Below, one piece after another: positions 17,115 through 26,594 of a stretch of DNA of 64,000 nt. The DNA comes from Paraburkholderia caribensis (GTDB lineage Bacteria > Pseudomonadota > Gammaproteobacteria > Burkholderiales > Burkholderiaceae). A program made the position numbers and the translations under genes. The notes beneath the pieces are model-generated. The model worked only from the letters and a program-made list of their open reading frames with translations. It searched no databases and was not told the origin of the DNA. Every line of letters starts with the position of its first letter. Position 1 is the first letter of the stretch. The stretch is from assembly GCF_002902945.1 (NCBI RefSeq), contig NZ_CP026101.1, positions 2,108,001-2,172,000 on the forward strand, read 5' to 3'.

Positions 17115-18941
17115 TCAGTCGACGGCAGCTTCGCGGCTGGCGCGGCGGCGCTCGTGTTCCTTCAGATGGCGCTTGCGCAGACGGATGCTTTGCGGCGTCA
17201 CTTCGACGAGTTCGTCTTCGTCGATGAATTCGACCGCGTATTCGAGCGACATCTGGATGGCCGGCACGAGGCGCACGGCTTCGTCGGTGCCCGACGCACG
17301 CACGTTGGTCAGCTGCTTGCCTTTGATCGGGTTCACGACGAGGTCGTTGTCACGGCTGTGAATGCCGATGATCATGCCTTCGTACAGCGCATCGCCCGGC
17401 TTCACGAACATGCGGCCGCGATCCTGCAGCTTCCACAGCGCGTAGGCGACAGCCGCGCCGTCGTCCTGCGAGATCAGCACGCCGTTGCGGCGCTCGCCGA
17501 GCGAGCCGTCCTTGACGGGCGCGTATTCGTCGAACACGTGGCTCATCAGGCCCGTGCCGCGCGTGAGCGTGAGGAATTCGCCCTGGAAGCCGATCAGGCC
17601 ACGCGCCGGGATGCGGTATTCGAGACGCGTGCGGCCGCGGCCGTCCGACGCCATGTCGAGCATTTCGCCCTTGCGGCGGCCCAGCTCTTCCATCACGCCG
17701 CCCTGGTGCGAGTCTTCGAGGTCGACCGTCAGCAGTTCGTACGGCTCGTGCTTCACGCCGTCGATTTCATGCAGCACCACGCGCGGACGCGACACGGCCA
17801 TCTCGTAGCCTTCGCGACGCATGTTTTCGATCAGGATGGTCAGGTGCAGCTCGCCGCGGCCCGACACTTCGAACACGGTTTCGTCGCCAGTGTCTTTCAC
17901 GCGCAGCGCGACGTTGTGATTCAGTTCCTTCATCAGACGGTCGCGGATCTGGCGGCTCGTCACGAACTTGCCTTCCTTGCCGGCGAGCGGCGACGAATTC
18001 ACGAGGAAGTTCATCGTCAGCGTGGGTTCGTCGACGGTGATCATCGGCAGCGCTTCGGGCGCTTCCGGCGCGCAGATCGTCGCGCCGATGCCGACTTCTT
18101 CAATACCGTTGATCAGCACGATGTCACCGGCTTCCGCCTCGGCGACCTGCACGCGCTCGAGGCCTTCGAACGACAGCACCTGGTTGATCTTGCGGTTCAG
18201 GATTTCGCCTTCCGGACCGAAGCGGATCACGACCTGCTGACCCGGCTTGATACGGCCGCGCGTGATACGGCCCACGCCGATACGGCCGACGTACGTCGAG
18301 TAATCCAGCGACGTGATCTGCAGCTGCAGCGGACCGTCCGGATCGGCCGGGCGCACGGGGACGTGTTCGAGAATCGCTTCGAACAGCGGGCGCATCGTGC
18401 CTTCGCGGATGCTCGGATCGAGGCCGGCGTAGCCGTTCAGGCCCGACGCGTAGACGACCGGGAAGTCGAGCTGGTCTTCCGTGGCGCCGAGCTTGTCGAA
18501 CAGGTCGAACGTCTGGTTGATGACCCAGTCGATGCGCGCGCCCGGACGGTCGATCTTGTTGATCACGACGATCGGCTTCAGACCCAGCGCGAGCGCCTTT
18601 TTCGTCACGAAGCGGGTTTGCGGCATCGGGCCTTCGACGGCGTCGACGAGCAGCAGCACGGAATCGACCATCGACAGCACGCGCTCCACTTCGCCGCCGA
18701 AGTCGGCGTGGCCCGGGGTGTCGACGATGTTGATGTGCGTGCCTTCGTATTCGACGGCGCAGTTCTTGGCGAGAATGGTGATGCCACGCTCTTTTTCGAT
18801 GTCGTTCGAATCCATCACGCGTTCAGCGATCTGCTGGTTTTCGCGGAAGGTGCCGGACTGGCGGAGCAGTTGGTCGACGAGCGTGGTTTTGCCGTGGTCG
18901 ACGTGAGCGATGATGGCGATGTTGCGAAGAGCGCGGGACAT
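17115..18941 (-). CDS. typA: Ribosome-associated GTPase TypA/BipA
   Basis: 608-residue translational GTPase. G1 is AHVDHGKTTLVDQLL, the switch II region is DTPGHADFGGEVERVL, and G4 is NKIDRPGARIDWV. EF-G-like domains II, III and V follow, plus the BipA-specific C-terminal domain ending near RKRHLKEHERRRASR. TypA/BipA helps 50S assembly and translation under stress or low temperature. The start MSRALRNIAIIAHVDHG at 18941 is standard; an extension to 19040 has no homology. It appears to be monocistronic with its own terminator. Confidence 0.96.
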   Translation of the reverse strand: MSRALRNIAIIAHVDHGKTTLVDQLLRQSGTFRENQQIAERVMDSNDIEKERGITILAKNCAVEYEGTHINIVDTPGHADFGGEVERVLSMVDSVLLLVDAVEGPMPQTRFVTKKALALGLKPIVVINKIDRPGARIDWVINQTFDLFDKLGATEDQLDFPVVYASGLNGYAGLDPSIREGTMRPLFEAILEHVPVRPADPDGPLQLQITSLDYSTYVGRIGVGRITRGRIKPGQQVVIRFGPEGEILNRKINQVLSFEGLERVQVAEAEAGDIVLINGIEEVGIGATICAPEAPEALPMITVDEPTLTMNFLVNSSPLAGKEGKFVTSRQIRDRLMKELNHNVALRVKDTGDETVFEVSGRGELHLTILIENMRREGYEMAVSRPRVVLHEIDGVKHEPYELLTVDLEDSHQGGVMEELGRRKGEMLDMASDGRGRTRLEYRIPARGLIGFQGEFLTLTRGTGLMSHVFDEYAPVKDGSLGERRNGVLISQDDGAAVAYALWKLQDRGRMFVKPGDALYEGMIIGIHSRDNDLVVNPIKGKQLTNVRASGTDEAVRLVPAIQMSLEYAVEFIDEDELVEVTPQSIRLRKRHLKEHERRRASREAAVD

Positions 18942-19167
18942 AGGAACCTGGAGACGCTGGGATACGAGTGGAGTGCGCCACCTGCCCAGCCACCTTCGCC
19001 AAGCCCAAAGCGCACTTTTGGGAACCAATAAGTATAGCACGGACCCGTGACGCTTTTCTGGTATTCCCTGATACCGGACCCGAAAGTCTCGATAAATCGA
19101 CCTGCGCGCCGCCGCAGCACACTCTCTCCGGACGCGAGAAAGATCCTTGCCTAAGCTGTAATAACGC

Positions 19168-19196
19168 TTGCCGCGTCAATTATTCGCCTCTACAAT
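19168..19196 (+). promoter_or_regulatory. Sigma-70 promoter for marR
   Basis: TTGCCG (19168-19173), a 17-base spacer, and TACAAT (19191-19196). The predicted start is near 19203, giving a leader of about 29 bases before the marR ATG. Spacing and both boxes are close to consensus. Confidence 0.7.
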
Positions 19197-19231
19197 CCTG
19201 CATAGTCAACCATTGCATTCGCACGAGAATC

Positions 19232-19747
19232 ATGACCGAACCGTCCCAGACACCATCGCCCGAGGTTAGCGAATACCAGTTGGGTGAGAGCGTCGGCTAT
19301 CTGATTTCCCGCGTGAAGTCGACCATGTCGAACCTCGTGACCCAGCGCACCATGGCCGAACTCGGCATCACCAGCCAGCAAGCCAGCGTGCTGTTCATGG
19401 TTGCCAGCGGCAAATGCCTGCTCGCGGCGGAACTCGCGCGGGAATACGGCATCGACGCGAGCGCGGTAACGCGTCTGATCGACCGCCTCGAAAAACGCGG
19501 CCTGCTGACGCGAGTGCGCAGCGCCGAAGACCGGCGCGCCGTGCGCCTCGCGCTGACGGCCGAAGGCCACGCAATCGCCGCGCGCATGCCGGCTGTCTTC
19601 ACCAGCGTGACCGAGAAACTGCTATCCGGCTTTTCGCCAGAAGAAACGGGATTCCTCAAAAGCCTTCTGAGACGCGTGCTCGCGAACAGCTGCGAAGCGT
19701 TCAGCGAAACCCGTGACTCGGCAAGCAATACCGATAACAAATCGTAA
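19232..19747 (+). CDS. MarR-family transcriptional regulator
   Basis: 171 residues from ATG 19232 (MTEPSQTPSPEVSEYQ). The winged-helix core has LTAAELAR-type recognition (LAAELAREYGIDASAVTRLIDRLEKRGLLTR) and the wing RSAEDRRAVRLALTAEG, typical of MarR/EmrR dimers. It begins an apparent operon with the NodT, EmrA and EmrB genes downstream, with 57 bases to the next start. By analogy with EmrR it should repress the efflux genes and be released by phenolic or hydrophobic ligands; that is inference. A good sigma-70 promoter precedes it. Confidence 0.88.
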   Translation: MTEPSQTPSPEVSEYQLGESVGYLISRVKSTMSNLVTQRTMAELGITSQQASVLFMVASGKCLLAAELAREYGIDASAVTRLIDRLEKRGLLTRVRSAEDRRAVRLALTAEGHAIAARMPAVFTSVTEKLLSGFSPEETGFLKSLLRRVLANSCEAFSETRDSASNTDNKS

Positions 19748-19804
19748 GAAATTAGTTGCATCGTCCATTATAGAAAAATGCCATTACACGCAAAGAGTCG
19801 AGCG

Positions 19805-21313
19805 ATGAAATTCCTTTCCAGGCCCGCGCCCGTTTCATCGGGCCGTGCGGTCCTCGCCGCGGCCGTGGCGGCGTTCGCCCTCGCCGGCTGCGCAAATTAC
19901 TTCGATCTGAAGAACGACAACAAGATTGCGTCGACCTCGCAGTTCGAAGCGTCGCAAAGCCTGCCCGCCGAAGGCGGCCAGTGGCCGACGCTCGACTGGG
20001 CCGGCCAGTTCGGCGACCCGCAGTTGCCGAAGCTGATTGCGGAGGCGCTCGAAGGCAATCCGTCGATCGCGCAGGCGCAGGCCCGTATCGCGAAGGCGTC
20101 GTCCTATATCGAAACGTCGAAGTCGGCGCTGTATCCGAAGGTGGAAGGCAGCTATTCGTGGACCCGCGAGCTGTATTCCGCCAATGCGCTATTCCCGCCG
20201 CCCTACGGCGGGACCTGGTACAGCGAAAACAACGTGCTCGCCAGTGCGTCCTGGGACCTCGACCTGTGGGGTAAGAACCGTCAGCGGCTCGGCCAGGCCG
20301 TGTCGCAGGAAAAGGCAGCCGAAGCGGACATGCAGCAGGCGCGCGTGACGCTCGCCGCGTCGGTTGCGCGTACCTACAACTCGCTCGCGCAACTGTACGC
20401 GCTGCGCGACATCGCCGAGCGCGAGATCAAGAACCGTCAGACGATCGGCGTCATCGCCAACGACCGCGTGAAAGCCGGCCTCGACACCAACGTCGAACGT
20501 CAGACGGCCAACGGCAACATCGCGACGAGCCAGTCGAACCTGACGGAACTGGACGGCCAGATCACGACCACGCGCTACGAACTCGGCGCGCTGCTCGGCA
20601 AAGGGCCGGACCGTGGCCTGCAGATCGCCAAGCCGGCGTTCAACCCAGGCGGCGCCGTCACGCTGCCCGACAACGTGCCCGCCGATCTCATCTCGCGCCG
20701 CCCGGACATCGTCGCCGCGCGCTGGCAGGTCGAAGCCGCGATGCACGACGTGAAGGAAGCGAAGGCCGAGTTCTTCCCGGACGTGAATCTCGCTGCCGGC
20801 TTCGGCTTCGATGCGTTCGGCTGGGGCAAATTCCTGACGTCGTCGAGCCGCCAGATCCAGTTCGGCCCGGCAATCCATCTGCCCATCTTCGACGCCGGCG
20901 CGCTGCGCTCGCAACTGAAAGGCCGCTACGCCGACTTCGACCTCGACATCGCGAACTACAACCAGACGCTCATCAACGCGCTCTCCGACGTCGCCACGCA
21001 GATTTCGTCGATCCGCTCGCTAGACCATCAGCAAGGCGACGCGCAGCGCGCGCTCGACGCGTCGGCGAACGCGTACGAACTCGCCGTGATCCGTTACCGG
21101 GCCGGGCTTTCGCCGCAGTTGCAGGTGCTGACAGCGGACCAGAACCGCCTCGCCGCCGAACAGACCGTGACCAACCTGAAGATGCGCCGCCGCGATCTGC
21201 AGATCGCGCTGATCAAGGCGCTCGGCGGCGGTTTCGACGCAACGCAGACGGGTCTCGTCGTGCCGACGGATGCACCCGCTTCGTCGGCCTCGACCGCCCA
21301 CGCGGCGAACTGA
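19805..21313 (+). CDS. NodT-family outer-membrane efflux lipoprotein
   Basis: 502-residue TolC-like outer-membrane factor. The start at 19805 gives a lipoprotein signal MKFLSRPAPVSS... with lipobox ALAGC (Cys29). Two OEP repeats are visible, the first with ASASWDLDLWGKNRQRLGQAV and the second with FGPAIHLPIFDAGALRSQLK. The hallmark PADLISRRPDIVAARWQVEAA lies between. It forms the exit duct for the EmrAB-type pump encoded next (93 bases to emrA). Encoding the outer-membrane factor together with EmrA/EmrB is common in Burkholderia. Confidence 0.93.
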   Translation: MKFLSRPAPVSSGRAVLAAAVAAFALAGCANYFDLKNDNKIASTSQFEASQSLPAEGGQWPTLDWAGQFGDPQLPKLIAEALEGNPSIAQAQARIAKASSYIETSKSALYPKVEGSYSWTRELYSANALFPPPYGGTWYSENNVLASASWDLDLWGKNRQRLGQAVSQEKAAEADMQQARVTLAASVARTYNSLAQLYALRDIAEREIKNRQTIGVIANDRVKAGLDTNVERQTANGNIATSQSNLTELDGQITTTRYELGALLGKGPDRGLQIAKPAFNPGGAVTLPDNVPADLISRRPDIVAARWQVEAAMHDVKEAKAEFFPDVNLAAGFGFDAFGWGKFLTSSSRQIQFGPAIHLPIFDAGALRSQLKGRYADFDLDIANYNQTLINALSDVATQISSIRSLDHQQGDAQRALDASANAYELAVIRYRAGLSPQLQVLTADQNRLAAEQTVTNLKMRRRDLQIALIKALGGGFDATQTGLVVPTDAPASSASTAHAAN

Positions 21314-21405
21314 GCGCGCAACGATCCGGGCATAAGCACAAGCACACGCACACCCGATTGCGATCCGAATAAACGATACAGACTGACAGAATCCGGAGCC
21401 TATCC

Positions 21406-22626
21406 ATGAGCACGCCCCAACAACCCGCGAACGCGCAGCCGGCCAGCAACGGCAAACGCAAGCGCATGATGACGCTGCTGGTCATCGTGATCCTGATTGC
21501 CGCGATCGCGTACGGCCTCTACTACTTCCTCGTCGCGCGCTTTCACGAAGAGACCGACGACGCCTACGTGAACGGCAACGTCGTGCAGATCACGCCGCAG
21601 GTGACGGGCACCGTCGTCGCCGTGAACGCGGACGACACGCAGACCGTCAAGGTCGGCGATCCCCTCGTCGTGCTCGATCCCGCGGACTCGCGCATCGCGC
21701 TGCAATCGGCGGAAGCGAACCTCGGTCAGGTCGTGCGCCAGGTGCGCGGCCTCTATGCGGACGACAGCCAGTACCAGGCGCAAGTCGCCGTGCGCCAGGC
21801 GGACCTGTCGCGTGCGCAGGATGATTTGAAGCGCCGCATGCAGGTCGCCCAGACGGGCGCCGTATCGCAGGAAGAAATCTCGCACGCGCGCGACGCCGTC
21901 AAGAGCGCCCAGGCCGCGCTCGACGCGTCGCAGCAGCAGCTCGCCTCCAACCGCGCGCTGACGGCGAACACGACGATTGCCAGCCACCCGAACGTACAGG
22001 CCGCGGCCGCCAAGGTCCGCGACGCGTATCTGAACTACGCGCGCAACACGCTGCCCGCGCCCGTCACGGGTTACGTGGCGAAGCGCTCGGTACAGGTCGG
22101 CCAGCGCGTCGCGCCGGGCAATCCGCTGATGGCGATCGTGCCGCTGAACGCCGTGTGGGTCGACGCGAACTTCAAGGAAGTGCAGCTCAAGCACATGCGC
22201 ATCGGCCAGCCCGTCGAACTGACGGCGGACGTGTACGGCTCGTCGGTCAAGTATCAGGGCAAAGTGGTCGGCTTCTCGGCGGGCACAGGCTCGGCATTCT
22301 CGCTGCTGCCCGCGCAGAACGCGACGGGCAACTGGATCAAGGTCGTGCAGCGTCTGCCCGTGCGTATCGCGCTCGATCCTCAGCAACTCGAGAAGCATCC
22401 GCTGCGCATCGGCCTGTCGATGCAGGTCGAGGTGAGCATCAAGGACGACACGGGCGGCGAACTCGGCAGCGCGGTGAACACCGTGTATCAGACCAACGTG
22501 TTCGACAAGTACGGCGATCAGGCCGACGCGGAAATCGCCCGCATCATCGCCGAAAACGCCGGCCCGAATGCAGGTCAGCCGCAGAAGGCGGCGACGGGAT
22601 CGAAGACCGCGGCCAAGCTGATGTAA
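21406..22626 (+). CDS. emrA: EmrA-type HlyD-family periplasmic adaptor
   Basis: 406 residues. One N-terminal transmembrane helix (about 24-42, MMTLLVIVILIAAIAYGLYYF). A lipoyl half-motif follows (DDAYVNGNVVQITPQVTGTVVAVNADDTQTVKVGDPLVVLDP). Then come a coiled-coil hairpin (about 100-190) and the beta-barrel region AGNPLMAIVPLNAVWVDANFKEVQL, characteristic of EmrA/VceA. It links the inner-membrane pump to the outer-membrane factor. It is preceded by GGAG before the ATG and followed by emrB after 49 bases. Confidence 0.94.
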   Translation: MSTPQQPANAQPASNGKRKRMMTLLVIVILIAAIAYGLYYFLVARFHEETDDAYVNGNVVQITPQVTGTVVAVNADDTQTVKVGDPLVVLDPADSRIALQSAEANLGQVVRQVRGLYADDSQYQAQVAVRQADLSRAQDDLKRRMQVAQTGAVSQEEISHARDAVKSAQAALDASQQQLASNRALTANTTIASHPNVQAAAAKVRDAYLNYARNTLPAPVTGYVAKRSVQVGQRVAPGNPLMAIVPLNAVWVDANFKEVQLKHMRIGQPVELTADVYGSSVKYQGKVVGFSAGTGSAFSLLPAQNATGNWIKVVQRLPVRIALDPQQLEKHPLRIGLSMQVEVSIKDDTGGELGSAVNTVYQTNVFDKYGDQADAEIARIIAENAGPNAGQPQKAATGSKTAAKLM

Positions 22627-22675
22627 GCGGTACGCATCTGCCAGGTATCTGCCTCAGACAAGGTTCGAACAATAG

Positions 22676-24238
22676 ATGGCTCAGTCTCAAGCGCAACTCC
22701 CTCACCCGCCGCTCGAGGGCGCGCAACTGGTGATCGGCACCATCGCCGTGTCGCTCGCCGTGTTCATGAACGTGCTGGACACGTCGATCGCGAACGTGTC
22801 CATTCCGTCGATCTCCGGCGACCTCGGCGTGTCGTCCGACCAGGGCACGTGGGTGATCACGTCGTTCGCGGTCGCCAACGCGATCTCCGTGCCGCTCACC
22901 GGCTGGCTCACCGACCGCATCGGCCAGGTGCGCCTGTTCATGGCGTCGATCGTGCTGTTCGTGATCTCGTCGTGGATGTGCGGGCTCTCGCCGAATCTGC
23001 CGTTCCTGCTCGCGTCGCGTGTGCTGCAGGGCGCGGTGGCCGGTCCGATGATTCCGCTGTCGCAAACGCTGCTGCTCGCGAGTTATCCACGCGCGAAGGC
23101 GCCGATGGCGCTGTCGATGTGGGCGATGACCACATTGATCGCGCCCGTTGCCGGTCCTATTCTTGGCGGCTGGATTTCGGACAACATTTCGTGGCCGTGG
23201 ATCTTCTACGTGAACATTCCAGTCGGGATCGTCGCCGCGCTGGCCACGTGGGCGATCTTCCGCAACCGCGACTCCGTCATCAAGAAAGCGCCGATCGATA
23301 TGGTCGGTCTCGTGTTGCTGATTACGTGGGTTGGCTCGTTGCAGGTGATGCTCGACAAGGGCAAGGATCTCGACTGGTTCTCATCGACGACGATCGTGGT
23401 GCTCGCGCTGACTGCCGTGATCGCGCTGGCGTTCTTTATCGTATGGGAGTTGACGGACAAGCATCCTGTGGTTGACCTGTCGTTGTTCAAGCTGCGCAAT
23501 TTCACGGGCGGCACGGTGGCGCTCGCGATCGGCTACGGCCTGTACTTCGGCAATCTGGTGCTGCTGCCGCTTTGGCTGCAAACCGACATCGGCTACACGG
23601 CGACGGATGCCGGTCTCGTGATGGCGCCTGTCGGCGTGTTTGCGATCATTCTTTCGCCGCTGACGGGCAAGATCCTGCCGCGCACCGATCCGCGTTATAT
23701 CTCGACCGCGTCGTTTTTGGTGTTCGCGCTGTGTTTCTGGATGCGCTCGCGTTATACGACGGGCGTCGACACCTATTCGCTGATGCTGCCGACGTTGATC
23801 CAGGGGATCGGCATGGCCGGGTTCTTCATTCCGCTCGTGTCGATCACGCTGTCGGGGTTGCCGGGGAACCGGATTCCGGCGGCGTCGGGGCTGTCGAACT
23901 TCGTTCGGATCATGTGCGGCGGGATCGGCACGTCGATCTTCGAGACGGCGTGGGATCATCGGTCGATTCTGCATCATGCGCAGTTGACCGAGCATGCGAA
24001 TGCGTATAACCCGGTGTTCAATCAATCGGTTACGCAGATGAGTGGGCTCGGGCTGAATCAGTCGCAGGTGTATGGGCTCGTCAATTCGATGACGACGCAG
24101 CAGGCGGCGCAGCTTGGGGTGAATGATCTGTTTTATATATCGGCGGGGATATTTGTTGCGCTGATTGCGTTGATCTGGGTGACGAAGCCTGAGCGTGCGG
24201 GCGGAGATTCAGCCGCTGCGGCGTCTGCGGCGCATTGA
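22676..24238 (+). CDS. emrB: EmrB-type DHA2 major-facilitator drug exporter
   Basis: 520 residues with about 14 hydrophobic segments, the DHA2 topology. Family motifs: MNVLDTSIANVSIPSISGDLG in helix 1, WVITSFAVANAISVPLTGWLTDRIGQVRLF (motif A) after helix 2, and PVAGPILGGWISDNISWPWIFYVNIPVGI (motif C). It exports hydrophobic toxic compounds by proton antiport together with the EmrA and NodT proteins encoded upstream. It ends an apparent four-gene plus-strand operon and is followed by a repeat element and no obvious U-rich terminator. Confidence 0.95.
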   Translation: MAQSQAQLPHPPLEGAQLVIGTIAVSLAVFMNVLDTSIANVSIPSISGDLGVSSDQGTWVITSFAVANAISVPLTGWLTDRIGQVRLFMASIVLFVISSWMCGLSPNLPFLLASRVLQGAVAGPMIPLSQTLLLASYPRAKAPMALSMWAMTTLIAPVAGPILGGWISDNISWPWIFYVNIPVGIVAALATWAIFRNRDSVIKKAPIDMVGLVLLITWVGSLQVMLDKGKDLDWFSSTTIVVLALTAVIALAFFIVWELTDKHPVVDLSLFKLRNFTGGTVALAIGYGLYFGNLVLLPLWLQTDIGYTATDAGLVMAPVGVFAIILSPLTGKILPRTDPRYISTASFLVFALCFWMRSRYTTGVDTYSLMLPTLIQGIGMAGFFIPLVSITLSGLPGNRIPAASGLSNFVRIMCGGIGTSIFETAWDHRSILHHAQLTEHANAYNPVFNQSVTQMSGLGLNQSQVYGLVNSMTTQQAAQLGVNDLFYISAGIFVALIALIWVTKPERAGGDSAAAASAAH

Positions 24239-24279
24239 ACGTTGCGCCGTGGTTTGAGTTGCCCTTCGGGCGGGTGGGT

Positions 24280-25074
24280 TGCTGTTCGTTGGCGTCCGCG
24301 ATTTGTTTTTGTGGTTCTGGCGCCGCCGGTCGGTGTTTATGACTTTGCGCTGGCATCCGCGTTTCGTTAGCTCGCTTCACGCGTCGCCCCTGTGCGGGGC
24401 GGCACCTACTTTTCTTTGCCGCCGCAAAGAAAAGTAGGCAAAAGAAAGCGGCTCACACCGCCAGCGCTTGACCTTTGTCCACGGGCCCCCAACGTCCCCG
24501 TACTTCGCACGGCAACGCACCGGTTCGCGTGCGTTGCCAACGCTCTCCCTTACGCCTCACCCGCTTCATATACCCACGTCACGGCACGCCGCGCCAGACA
24601 GTGCACCGCCGCCCAGGTGGCAAACTGTGTGTAGGTTGCCGCACCGCAGAACTCAGCGCTTTTACCAGAAACACCAACCATGCTACCCAGTCCGGAGTGA
24701 TGCGTGTATGGCGCGAAAGCCTACACACAGTTTGCCACCTGGGCGGCAGCAACCATTCGCTGACGCTCGCGCTTGTGCAGGTGTTTGAAGCAGGTGAGGC
24801 GCCTGTTCAGGGCGCTGGCAACCGACATCAGTCACGTGGTCGCAGTGTGAAGCGTAAGAACCTTTGGGGGCCCTCAGGCAGGAAGAAATGTTGGCGGTTT
24901 GAGCCGCTTTCTTTTGCCTACTTTTCTTTGCGGCGGCAAAGAAAAGTAGGTGCCGCCCCGCACAGGGGCGACGCGTGAAGCACGCTACCGTAACGCGGAT
25001 GCCAGCGCAAAGGCATGAACACCGACCGGCGGCGCCAGAACCACAAAAACAAATCGCGGATGCCAACGAACAGC
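24280..25074. repeat. Nested inverted-repeat element between emrB and truB
   Basis: Two diverged copies of a repeat of roughly 360 bp face each other. The outer arms contain a perfect 82-bp inverted repeat (24374-24455 with 24900-24981), and similarity extends outward to about 24280 and 25074. The inner ends share a perfect 28-bp inverted repeat (24608-24635 with 24720-24747). Between these anchors the copies agree only in short blocks. Each arm has its own 15-bp hairpin (CCTACTTTTCTTTGC at 24405-24419 with 24424-24438). Short ORFs across it look non-coding. No transposase is present. It resembles dispersed repeats I recall from Paraburkholderia genomes; it may act as a two-way terminator for emrB and truB. 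Confidence 0.85.
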
Positions 25075-25113
25075 AAACCAAACCAACCCAACCCTACCCT
25101 CGAAAGCAAAACC

Positions 25114-26040
25114 TCAACTCACAATCAACCGCTCAGGCGCCAACACACCCTCACCCACTCTAGCGACCCCAAGCAGTTTCCCTTCACTCGCATAAACCCG
25201 CGCACGCGTACCCTGCAGCACACTCTCATCCACAGCCAGATCAGCAAGCCGTAACCGCTGACCATGGAGAAAACGGCGAGTCGCATCAGCATCGAGCTGA
25301 ACAGAAGGAAACGTCGACAGCAATGCATCAACAGGCTGAATCCACGCGTCACGCTCGTCAGGCAGCGCATCGGACAACGCATCCAGCGTCACCGAATCAG
25401 CAAGCGTCAACGCGCCGACACCCGTGCGCCGCAGCATCACGAGATGCGCACCACACCCAAGCGCCTCGCCGATATCCTCGGCCAGCGTACGGACATACGT
25501 CCCCTTACTACACGTCACGCGAAACGTCACATCCGGCAACGCACAAGCGAGCACCTCAAGCGCATGAATCGTCACCTGACGCCCTTCGCGCTCGACCGTC
25601 TGCCCAGCGCGCGCATACTCGTACAACGGCTTACCGTCACGCTTGAGCGCCGAATACATCGGCGGCACCTGAACGATCTCGCCACGAAATTGCACGAGCG
25701 CCTGCTCGACGGCAGCCTGATCGCACGTCACGTCGCGCGTTTCGATAGCTTCGCCTTCGGCATCGCCCGTCGTCGTGCGAATCCCGAGCCGCATCGTGGC
25801 TTCGTACGTCTTGTCCGCCTCCAGCAAATCCTGCGAAAACTTCGTCGCTTCACCAAAACAGAGCGGCAAAAGGCCTGACGCGAGCGGATCCAGCGTGCCC
25901 GTATGGCCCGCCTTCTTCGCGAGATACAGACGCTTTGCGCGAATCAGCGCGTCGTTGCTCGACAGACCAACCGGCTTGTCGAGCAGCAGCACACCGTCCA
26001 GCGCGCGGCGCGGCACCTTCGGACGTTGATTCTGAGTCAT
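25114..26040 (-). CDS. truB: tRNA pseudouridine(55) synthase TruB
   Basis: 308 residues. The catalytic Asp51 is in AGHTGTLDPLASGLLPLCFGEATK, the TruB motif II, and the N-terminal LDGVLLLDKPVGLSSNDAL is standard. TruB modifies U55 in the T-loop of tRNAs and chaperones tRNA folding. The C-terminal PUA-like region ends with GVLAPERLIVS. It is the last gene of the rimP-nusA-infB-rbfA-truB operon, 24 bases after rbfA. Confidence 0.95.
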   Translation of the reverse strand: MTQNQRPKVPRRALDGVLLLDKPVGLSSNDALIRAKRLYLAKKAGHTGTLDPLASGLLPLCFGEATKFSQDLLEADKTYEATMRLGIRTTTGDAEGEAIETRDVTCDQAAVEQALVQFRGEIVQVPPMYSALKRDGKPLYEYARAGQTVEREGRQVTIHALEVLACALPDVTFRVTCSKGTYVRTLAEDIGEALGCGAHLVMLRRTGVGALTLADSVTLDALSDALPDERDAWIQPVDALLSTFPSVQLDADATRRFLHGQRLRLADLAVDESVLQGTRARVYASEGKLLGVARVGEGVLAPERLIVS

Positions 26041-26064
26041 ATATGCGCGTGCCTCGACCTGCGA

Positions 26065-26430
26065 TCAGTCGTCTTTCGCGCGCGAAGCGTTCGCCTCGTC
26101 GATCAGGCGCGACATCTCGACCGCGCGCTCGATCGTCTTGTCGTAATGGAAATGCAGCGTCGGCACCGTGTGAATATGCAGGCGCTTGAACAACAGATTG
26201 TGCAAATGGCCCGCAGCGTGATTGAGCGCGTCCTGCGTCTGATGCGGATCGCCCGTCAGCGTCGTGAAATAGACCTTCGCGTGGGCATAGTCAGGCGTCA
26301 GTTCGACGCTCTGAAACGTGACGATACCGATGCGCGGGTCTTTGACCTCGCGGATCAGATCAGACAGATCGCGTTGAATCTGATCGGCGATCTGCACATT
26401 GCGATTGGGAGAAGTACGTTTCTTAGGCAT
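26065..26430 (-). CDS. rbfA: 30S ribosome-binding factor RbfA
   Basis: 121 residues from ATG 26430 (MPKKRTSPNRNVQIADQIQ). Single KH-type domain with DLSDLIREVKDPRIGIVTFQSVELTPDYAHAKVYF and LRHHL-like helix AAGHLHNLLFKRLHIHTVPTLHFHYD. It matures the 16S rRNA 5' end and supports cold adaptation. A longer reading to 26538 would cross the putative infB terminator and lacks homology. The operon position between infB and truB is standard. Confidence 0.95.
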   Translation of the reverse strand: MPKKRTSPNRNVQIADQIQRDLSDLIREVKDPRIGIVTFQSVELTPDYAHAKVYFTTLTGDPHQTQDALNHAAGHLHNLLFKRLHIHTVPTLHFHYDKTIERAVEMSRLIDEANASRAKDD

Positions 26431-26530
26431 GGTGAATCCGTGATCCAAACTACCGAATAGGCAAAGTGTTCGCGCATTCGGCGGCAGCGAGCCACGGACT
26501 CCAACGCAAACACCACAAACAATCGATGCA

Positions 26531-26574
26531 AAAAACAAAGGGGCGGGACCGGGCTTCAGCGCCCGCCCCGCCCC
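26531..26574 (-). terminator. Terminator-like hairpin between infB and rbfA
   Basis: GGGGCGGG at 26540-26547 pairs with 26567-26574, with an inner GGGC/GCCC pair. On the minus strand it is followed by TTTGTTTTT (the A-rich stretch 26531-26539). It lies 20 bases past the infB stop, inside an operon that normally continues into rbfA and truB, so it probably terminates only part of the transcripts. Confidence 0.65.
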
Positions 26575-26594
26575 TCATGCGCCTGACGCCTGAA

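Noticed and set aside
24475..24978. ORF of 167 codons inside the inverted-repeat element
   Set aside because: It reads through both repeat copies and their hairpins. Such frames are often annotated as hypothetical proteins in repeats but have no independent support.
24280..25074. Insertion sequence
   Set aside because: No transposase and no target duplications visible; the nested inverted copies fit a non-coding repeat better.
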